NCBI GenBank assembly: GCA_027485995.1
Contig: JAIXPW010000192.1
Coordinates: 1 to 64,000 of the forward strand
Reading direction: 5' to 3'
From: Verrucomicrobiaceae bacterium
GTDB taxonomy: Bacteria; Verrucomicrobiota; Verrucomicrobiia; Verrucomicrobiales; Akkermansiaceae
DNA: 64,000 nt
Shown: one piece after another, positions 59,837 through 64,000 of the stretch
How the letters are laid out: each line of letters opens with the position of its first letter
How positions within the stretch are numbered: position 1 is the first letter of the stretch
Program-made: the position numbers and the translations under genes
The notes under the pieces: generated by a model
Told to the model about the DNA's origin: nothing
Seen by the model: only the letters and a program-made list of their open reading frames with translations
Database searches by the model: none

Positions 59837-60193
59837 ATGTTTGCCGCCAAGCTGTTCCCTTTGGACCAAGAGGTTCGGATCATTTGTCAGAGAGGGAGGG
59901 GAACTCTCCGATTTCCAGACAAGGTGCTGCTTGAAATGATTCGATTCCGGCAGGATGCAATCTGGCGACGCGGCAGGAATCGATTGAATCGATATTGGGG
60001 CACGTTTGTTTCCGATCAGGGCACCGATCCATTTGGCCCACATGCCCGAGTTGAGATCCATGTGTTGACATCGGTGGTGGGAAGATGGCGCATGGTGGTG
60101 TATTGGAATCCAGAAGTTTCGGCGTGGGCAGGGATGCACCTTCAACTGGATTTCCTGTTGGATTGGCCTTTGAGCTGTGAAGCGGTGTTTTGA
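59837..60193 (+). CDS. Hypothetical protein
   Basis: 118 residues from ATG 59837 (MFAAKLFPLDQEVRIICQRG). No signal peptide. It is rich in aromatic and basic residues (IWRRGRNRLNRYWGTFVSDQ, WRMVVYWNPEVSAWAGMHLQ). The start codon is preceded by AGTCCG, a string also found before the gene at 60936. Function unknown. Confidence 0.45.
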   Translation: MFAAKLFPLDQEVRIICQRGRGTLRFPDKVLLEMIRFRQDAIWRRGRNRLNRYWGTFVSDQGTDPFGPHARVEIHVLTSVVGRWRMVVYWNPEVSAWAGMHLQLDFLLDWPLSCEAVF

Positions 60194-60329
60194 TTGGAGG
60201 CCGCAACCTTCCGGCAGTCAGGGACTGAAATGAGGTAATCACAAGATCCTTGATTGGGATCCGGCGCTCACGTCGCAACCTGAGTTCGGGCTTCCCCCCG
60301 GCGCTCCTAACCCTTTATTGTCCGATTGC

Positions 60330-60824
60330 ATGAGACTTCTCGCGATCTTGATGATTGGAACACTGCTGGCGTCGTGTGTACCTGTTCCACACTGGCAAAC
60401 CTACGCTCCGCCGTACAGTGGAGTGGTGCGCAACCGTCGTTCCGAGCCGGTAGAAGGCGCGATCGTGACCTATCGTTACCGCAACACGCTGGTGATTGAT
60501 CGATGCGTGAGCGGAAGTGACGGCAGCTTCAAACTGAAGCCGTTGAAACAGTTCCACTACCTTGTGTATCTTGGATCACCTGGAGTCGCCCCTTATCCAA
60601 TCGGTCTCATTTACCCATCGTCAGTCCCAAACAGCCTGACGGTGACGGTTGGTGGAAAAGACCACACCTACTGGATTGGATCGAAGATGCATTACACTCA
60701 ACTTGCCGAATCCCTGGCAACCAGAGAAGGACTCTTTCAGACTGGACCTAACAATGGTTGGTTGATGCCGGACGCGAGCTGGATTGGCGAAGCTCCAGTT
60801 GTTCTAGCAGATTGGATCGAATAG
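60330..60824 (+). CDS. Putative lipoprotein with carboxypeptidase-regulatory-like domain
   Basis: 164 residues from ATG 60330. Signal MRLLAILMIGTLLASC ends in a lipobox (LLASC). Residues about 30-80 (YSGVVRNRRSEPVEGAIVTY, CVSGSDGSFKLKPLKQFHYL) resemble the transthyretin/CarboxypepD_reg-like fold (V.....EPV.GA.V.....T...G.F.L). It should be anchored in the envelope. Binding partner unknown. The 136-nt gap upstream contains no clear attC-like hairpin. Confidence 0.6.
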   Translation: MRLLAILMIGTLLASCVPVPHWQTYAPPYSGVVRNRRSEPVEGAIVTYRYRNTLVIDRCVSGSDGSFKLKPLKQFHYLVYLGSPGVAPYPIGLIYPSSVPNSLTVTVGGKDHTYWIGSKMHYTQLAESLATREGLFQTGPNNGWLMPDASWIGEAPVVLADWIE

Positions 60825-60840
60825 CCGAGGTGCAACAACT

Positions 60841-60909
60841 GTCTGAAGCGTTTCGGAACAGCCTGATTTTCGTGATGTTTCGTGGCTTTCGTGGTTTGTA
60901 TTTCAGGAT
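60841..60909 (-). repeat. Second copy of the 69-nt dispersed element
   Basis: Reverse complement matches 44325-44393 at about 60 of 69 positions without gaps, including CTGAAATACAAACCACGAAA and CGAAACGCTTCAGAC. It lies in the gap between two small genes of the array. Confidence 0.85.
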
Positions 60910-60935
60910 TTAAGCCTAATCCTCCGCATAGTCCG

Positions 60936-61541
60936 ATGAATCAAGAATCCCCCAAACTGGTCATCCCAAGGCTCTCAATGGCGCTGCTGGCCTTGCTGTT
61001 GGGGCTCGCGCCTTATGCGATGCAGTTCACGCCATTTGCTGGCATCTATACGCATGGAGCATACAAGGCACCTTACGAGACCGACCCGCTTCTAGCTCAA
61101 CGCATAGGGCTCATTGCGTTTGGCCTTGTGGTGCCAGTGTTGGCGGTCATCGACGTGATCCTCGCAATCGTTCGACGTGCCGGGTGGTTGAGTGTCATTG
61201 CCTGGGTTGAAGCCTGGTTTGCGTGCTTGGTACTGGGCTGGCGTTCGTTCCCGTATTGGGTCGCAGGCGTGTATGCGGTTTATTCGGAGCGCGTGCCAAG
61301 AGCCGACATGGATCCGAAGGGAGTGGTTCCGATCAAGTGGCTGGGCGAGATTTGGGGCACCACCATTCTGCTTTTGTATCCTGTTGCGGTTGTTGTCATC
61401 CCCGTCGGCCTGATTGGCAGTTTGGTTCTCTTTCGTCGCCGGTCTGGGTTCCGTGCGCTGATTCCCGGAGGATGCGCCATGGTCAGCCTGGTGTTTCTGG
61501 TGTGGTTCTCGCCGAATTATGTCGGCTGGTTCATGGATTAA
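60936..61541 (+). CDS. Multi-pass membrane hypothetical protein
   Basis: 201 residues from ATG 60936 (MNQESPKLVIPRLSMALLAL). About five membrane helices (ALLALLLGLAPYAMQF, IGLIAFGLVVPVLAVIDVIL, VIAWVEAWFACLVLGW, TILLLYPVAVVVIPVGLIGS, LIPGGCAMVSLVFLVWF). No family recognised. It is the last gene of the array and converges on hisA. Confidence 0.6.
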   Translation: MNQESPKLVIPRLSMALLALLLGLAPYAMQFTPFAGIYTHGAYKAPYETDPLLAQRIGLIAFGLVVPVLAVIDVILAIVRRAGWLSVIAWVEAWFACLVLGWRSFPYWVAGVYAVYSERVPRADMDPKGVVPIKWLGEIWGTTILLLYPVAVVVIPVGLIGSLVLFRRRSGFRALIPGGCAMVSLVFLVWFSPNYVGWFMD

Positions 61542-61608
61542 GTCGAGACACAGTGCGTTGGCTCAGTCGAGCGGTCCTCGCCGTGAGGTCCCGACGCCAT
61601 TTGATCAT

Positions 61609-62376
61609 TCAACGTCCGTTCCACATCACCAGTTCGGCGTAGGTCACGCCCTTGCCGCCAAAGAGATCGAGGGCGCTGCCGACGGTGACATCGACGCAGC
61701 CTTGTCCCAACGCATCGACCTTTTCCACATCGGCGAGGCTGGAGGCTCCGCCGGCGTAGGTCATGGGGAGCTTGCCCCAGGCACCAAGAAATTCGACGAG
61801 CTCGCCATCGATCCCGCTGCAGAGGCCTTCAACGTCGGCGGCGTGGATCAGGAACTCATCACAGAAGGGGGCCAGCCGGTCCAGTGTGGCCACGGTCACA
61901 TCGAGATCGGTCAGGGTCTGCCAGCGGTTCATGGCGACGGTCCAGCCGCGATCGGTGCGGCGGCAGGAAAGGTCGATCACCAGTCTGCTGGAGCCGACGC
62001 TGGCGACCATGGCCTCGAGGGCTTCAGGCAGGAATTTCCCGGCTTTATCAAACAGCACGGAGGTGACGATCACGTGGCTGGCCCCGGCGTCGATCCACTG
62101 CGCGGCGTTGTCGGGGGTGATTCCACCACCGAGTTGAAGGCCATTCGGCCAGGCGGCGAGTGCTTCCGCCGCGGCGGCGTCATTTCCGGGTCCGAGCTTG
62201 ATCACGTGGCCACCTGTTAGAGCGTCGCGACGGAAGGTCTCGGCGAACCAGGCGGAGGGCTTTTCCGACACGAAGTTCTCCTTCGGTCCCGCGCCGTCAT
62301 CGCGCAGTGTGCCGCCGACGATCTGCTTCACCTTGCCATCGTGCAGGTCGATGCACGGCCGGAATCTGGCTTTCAT
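61609..62376 (-). CDS. hisA: HisA (ProFAR isomerase), eukaryote-like type
   Basis: 255 residues from ATG 62376 (MKARFRPCIDLHDGKVKQIV). TIM-barrel isomerase of histidine biosynthesis converting ProFAR to PRFAR. PCIDLHDGKVKQIVGGTL, SAWFAETFRRDALTGGHVIK, LQLGGGITPDNAAQWIDAGA, SHVIVTSVLF and MTYAGGASSLADVEKV follow the fungal/plant HIS6-like pattern rather than the usual bacterial HisA. The family is also known in some Verrucomicrobia and Bacteroidetes. No other his genes are in the window, so it stands outside a his operon. Confidence 0.9.
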   Translation of the reverse strand: MKARFRPCIDLHDGKVKQIVGGTLRDDGAGPKENFVSEKPSAWFAETFRRDALTGGHVIKLGPGNDAAAAEALAAWPNGLQLGGGITPDNAAQWIDAGASHVIVTSVLFDKAGKFLPEALEAMVASVGSSRLVIDLSCRRTDRGWTVAMNRWQTLTDLDVTVATLDRLAPFCDEFLIHAADVEGLCSGIDGELVEFLGAWGKLPMTYAGGASSLADVEKVDALGQGCVDVTVGSALDLFGGKGVTYAELVMWNGR

Positions 62377-62432
62377 TCCAGTCACCTATTCGTTTCGAAT
62401 TTAGAGCTTAGAATTTAGTGCTTTCTTCCGCC

Positions 62433-63125
62433 TCAAGGCCCGACTGCCTTCGCCTTCTCAAACAGCAGGTTCGTGATCCCGCTCACACGTCCACCCGCAT
62501 AGGTCGCGACCTTCATCTTCTTGAGGGTGTAAACTCCGTTGCCTATCGACATCACATCCTCAACTTCGAACAGCTTGATCAACTCGCCCTTCTTGTTGAA
62601 TCCGCCGACCTTCATGAAGGCTCCGTATTTCGTGTGAACCCAGACATAGACGACCTCGTATTGGCCGCCGCTGCCGGCGGGCTTGTTCAGGCGGATCTTG
62701 TAGCAGGGCTGGCCCGCGACGTTTTCGGTGCCCACATAGATGGCTCCGGGCCAGTAGAAGAACTGGAAGGAAAGGTCCTCGTAGGTCACATCGGTCCCGG
62801 CGATCGGCTGGATCAGCTTGGCATCGGGAAACCTCGTGGTCTTTCCGGCCGGGTCGACCTCGAAGAGGTTGTATTCGCCATCGCCGAGCCGCAGGTGGAA
62901 GCGCTGGGTGGGTCCGCCGAGTTCGAGGGCAAACTGGATGTCCTTGCCGCGCAGGAAGAGCTGAACCGGGGTCTTCGTGCCGTTCTTGGAAAGCGATCCG
63001 CCGAGGTCGGTTTGTTGCAGGGTGGCGGCCACGCGGGCCCCTTCGATGATCTTCGCGGGATCGGGATCCTGGGCCATTGCGGTGCTGATCATCAGGACCA
63101 TGGTGGAAAAAATTGCGCGCAGCAT
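62433..63125 (-). CDS. LolA-like outer-membrane lipoprotein-sorting protein
   Basis: 230 residues. Signal MLRAIFSTMVLMISTAMAQ. The half-barrel LolA/LolB-like domain shows LSKNGTKTPVQLFLRGKDIQ, YNLFEVDPAGKTTRFPDAKL, FQFFYWPGAIYVGTENVAGQ and YVWVHTKYGAFMKVGGFNKK. Such proteins are annotated as outer-membrane lipoprotein sorting but may carry other lipophilic cargo. It lies 57 nt upstream of hisA on the same strand and could be co-transcribed. The gap holds a GAATTTAG repeat pair. Confidence 0.75.
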   Translation of the reverse strand: MLRAIFSTMVLMISTAMAQDPDPAKIIEGARVAATLQQTDLGGSLSKNGTKTPVQLFLRGKDIQFALELGGPTQRFHLRLGDGEYNLFEVDPAGKTTRFPDAKLIQPIAGTDVTYEDLSFQFFYWPGAIYVGTENVAGQPCYKIRLNKPAGSGGQYEVVYVWVHTKYGAFMKVGGFNKKGELIKLFEVEDVMSIGNGVYTLKKMKVATYAGGRVSGITNLLFEKAKAVGP

Positions 63126-63296
63126 GGAGGGAGGTTAGCCGGGTTGAGGGCTTCGACAAGTTTCACCACGGATTCCTTCAAAAAACCTTGTTTGGATTTC
63201 CGATGGTTTTTCAAAATCTTCCATTCCGGGCTTGATGGTGGGGCAGGGGGGGAATTGGATGAGCCTAACGCCCCTTACGCAGGTTTCCCCTTTCTC

Positions 63297-64000
63297 ATGA
63301 GTCTTCGCACGCAGCTTTCGGACATCCTTCCCGTCCTCCTTCCGCTCAATCCGACGGATGCGATCAAGGGGACGGAGCTCATCCGTCTGACGCGCCTGCA
63401 ACTCACGGGAAACTATTCGGATGCGTCGCTGCGTTATCATTTCTCGATCATGTCCTGCGATCCCGGTTCGCCGATCGCCAAGGTGGAGAAAGGCCAGGGG
63501 TACTACCGCCGGACCGCGCCGGTGCCTGCGCTGTCCGGCGCGCAGGAGCTGTTGTCGATGACCCAGGGACGTCTGGAAGACCTGAGCTCCGACCCGCAGG
63601 CGGCTGACACCGCGATGATGCGGATCCGCAAGTTCCGCGCCGTGGTGACCCGCTACTTCGAGGTCAACGGTCGCTTTCCCTTCGCCTTCCGTGAGGCCTT
63701 TCGAAAGGAGGCACCGATCGGAAACCTTTGGAAGTATCCGGAGCTCGTGCTGGTCGATTGGGAAACCGGTGGCACGGCGGATGAGGAGATGTCGCTGGAT
63801 AACACGATGCTTTCCCTGAAGCAGTGGCTCGGTCTGCCTCCATTTCGTCTGCATGGTGCACGTCTCCGCCTCCAACCGTCGCTGCTGACCTATCGAGAGG
63901 ACTTTTTCCAGACCCTGGCGGTTTCGATGTGGGCGCAGGGAGGCGAACTGGTCTATGCCGCACCGATCGAGGATGAGGCCCTTGCCGATGGCCTGCGTCG
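63297..64000 (+). CDS. Unidentified cytoplasmic protein, 3' end outside the window
   Basis: Begins at ATG 63297 (MSLRTQLSDILPVLLPLNPT) and is open to the window edge (at least 234 residues). It contains LRYHFSIMSCDPGSPIAKVE followed by KGQGYYRR, then helical and mixed regions (KFRAVVTRYFEVNGRFPFAF, LWKYPELVLVDWE). The first 75 residues could be a winged-helix-like module, but no family is recognised. It diverges from the LolA-like gene. Confidence 0.75.
   Translation, partial: MSLRTQLSDILPVLLPLNPTDAIKGTELIRLTRLQLTGNYSDASLRYHFSIMSCDPGSPIAKVEKGQGYYRRTAPVPALSGAQELLSMTQGRLEDLSSDPQAADTAMMRIRKFRAVVTRYFEVNGRFPFAFREAFRKEAPIGNLWKYPELVLVDWETGGTADEEMSLDNTMLSLKQWLGLPPFRLHGARLRLQPSLLTYREDFFQTLAVSMWAQGGELVYAAPIEDEALADGLR

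Noticed and set aside
60194-60329. Further attC-like site between the small genes at 59837 and 60330
   Set aside because: It contains CCGGCGCTCCTAACC, but no paired arms or GTT end could be found.
6629-62221. TCTAACAG copies interpreted as integron attC core sites (GTTAGRY)
   Set aside because: They lie in codon phase inside conserved genes with no flanking inverted arms, so recombination sites are unlikely.

Overview
The window looks like a chromosomal segment of a Verrucomicrobiota bacterium, probably Verrucomicrobiales (a Luteolibacter/Haloferula-like lineage). The pointers are many formylglycine sulfatases, giant autotransporter-associated beta-strand (PATR) proteins, an ECF sigma factor of the Rhodopirellula/Verrucomicrobium type paired with a FecR protein, a PEP-CTERM-like surface protein, a HisA of the eukaryote-like form, and a GxxExxY protein. 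This assignment is by family recognition only. Most of the window is GC-rich. The AT-richer islands (about 0.67-2.2 kb, parts of 36.5 kb, and 57.2-61.5 kb) look acquired.

Layout. 0-0.6 kb: broken IS66 transposon pieces. 0.67-3.7 kb: an orphan RHS tip with an AT-rich variable end and a candidate immunity gene. 3.8-15.4 kb: glycan catabolism (three sulfatases, a DUF1080 protein, a SASA esterase) with a XylR-like and a GntR-like sugar regulator; L-serine dehydratase sits among them. 15.9-27.1 kb: two giant PATR proteins, the second carrying an SGNH esterase and cadherin-like domains. 27.7-33.0 kb: a tight minus-strand run of sulfatase, sialate O-acetylesterase, ECF sigma and FecR. 33-46.6 kb: sulfotransferase, transporters, esterase, Gre-like factor, TetR, a PliI-like/CPBP pair and a six-hairpin glycosidase. 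46.6-48.1 kb: a cluster of gene remnants (aspartyl protease, LacI-type regulator, PIN toxin, NAD kinase). 48-51 kb: a protein with 19-residue repeats and a PEP-CTERM-like tail, and a secreted CCGCH protein. 51.1-51.5 kb: a GxxExxY gene bracketed by inverted repeats. 51.5-57 kb: housekeeping (Der GTPase, an ExbB/ExbD/TonB-like operon, FabF, thioesterase). 57.2-61.5 kb: eight small AT-richer genes on one strand, at least three junctions of which carry attC-like imperfect inverted repeats, so this may be an integron-like cassette array. 61.6-64 kb: HisA, a LolA-like protein and an unidentified gene running off the end.

Functionally the left half reads as a system for recognising, de-sulfating and de-acetylating decorated polysaccharides, with surface display on PATR proteins and sugar-responsive regulators. 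The most unusual non-genic signals are the integron-like junctions, the GxxExxY inverted-repeat cassette and a related dispersed 69-nt repeat, hairpins with a GGA loop and covarying stems, and a strongly over-represented TCTAACAG octamer that is mostly inside genes. No rRNA, tRNA or CRISPR array was seen.
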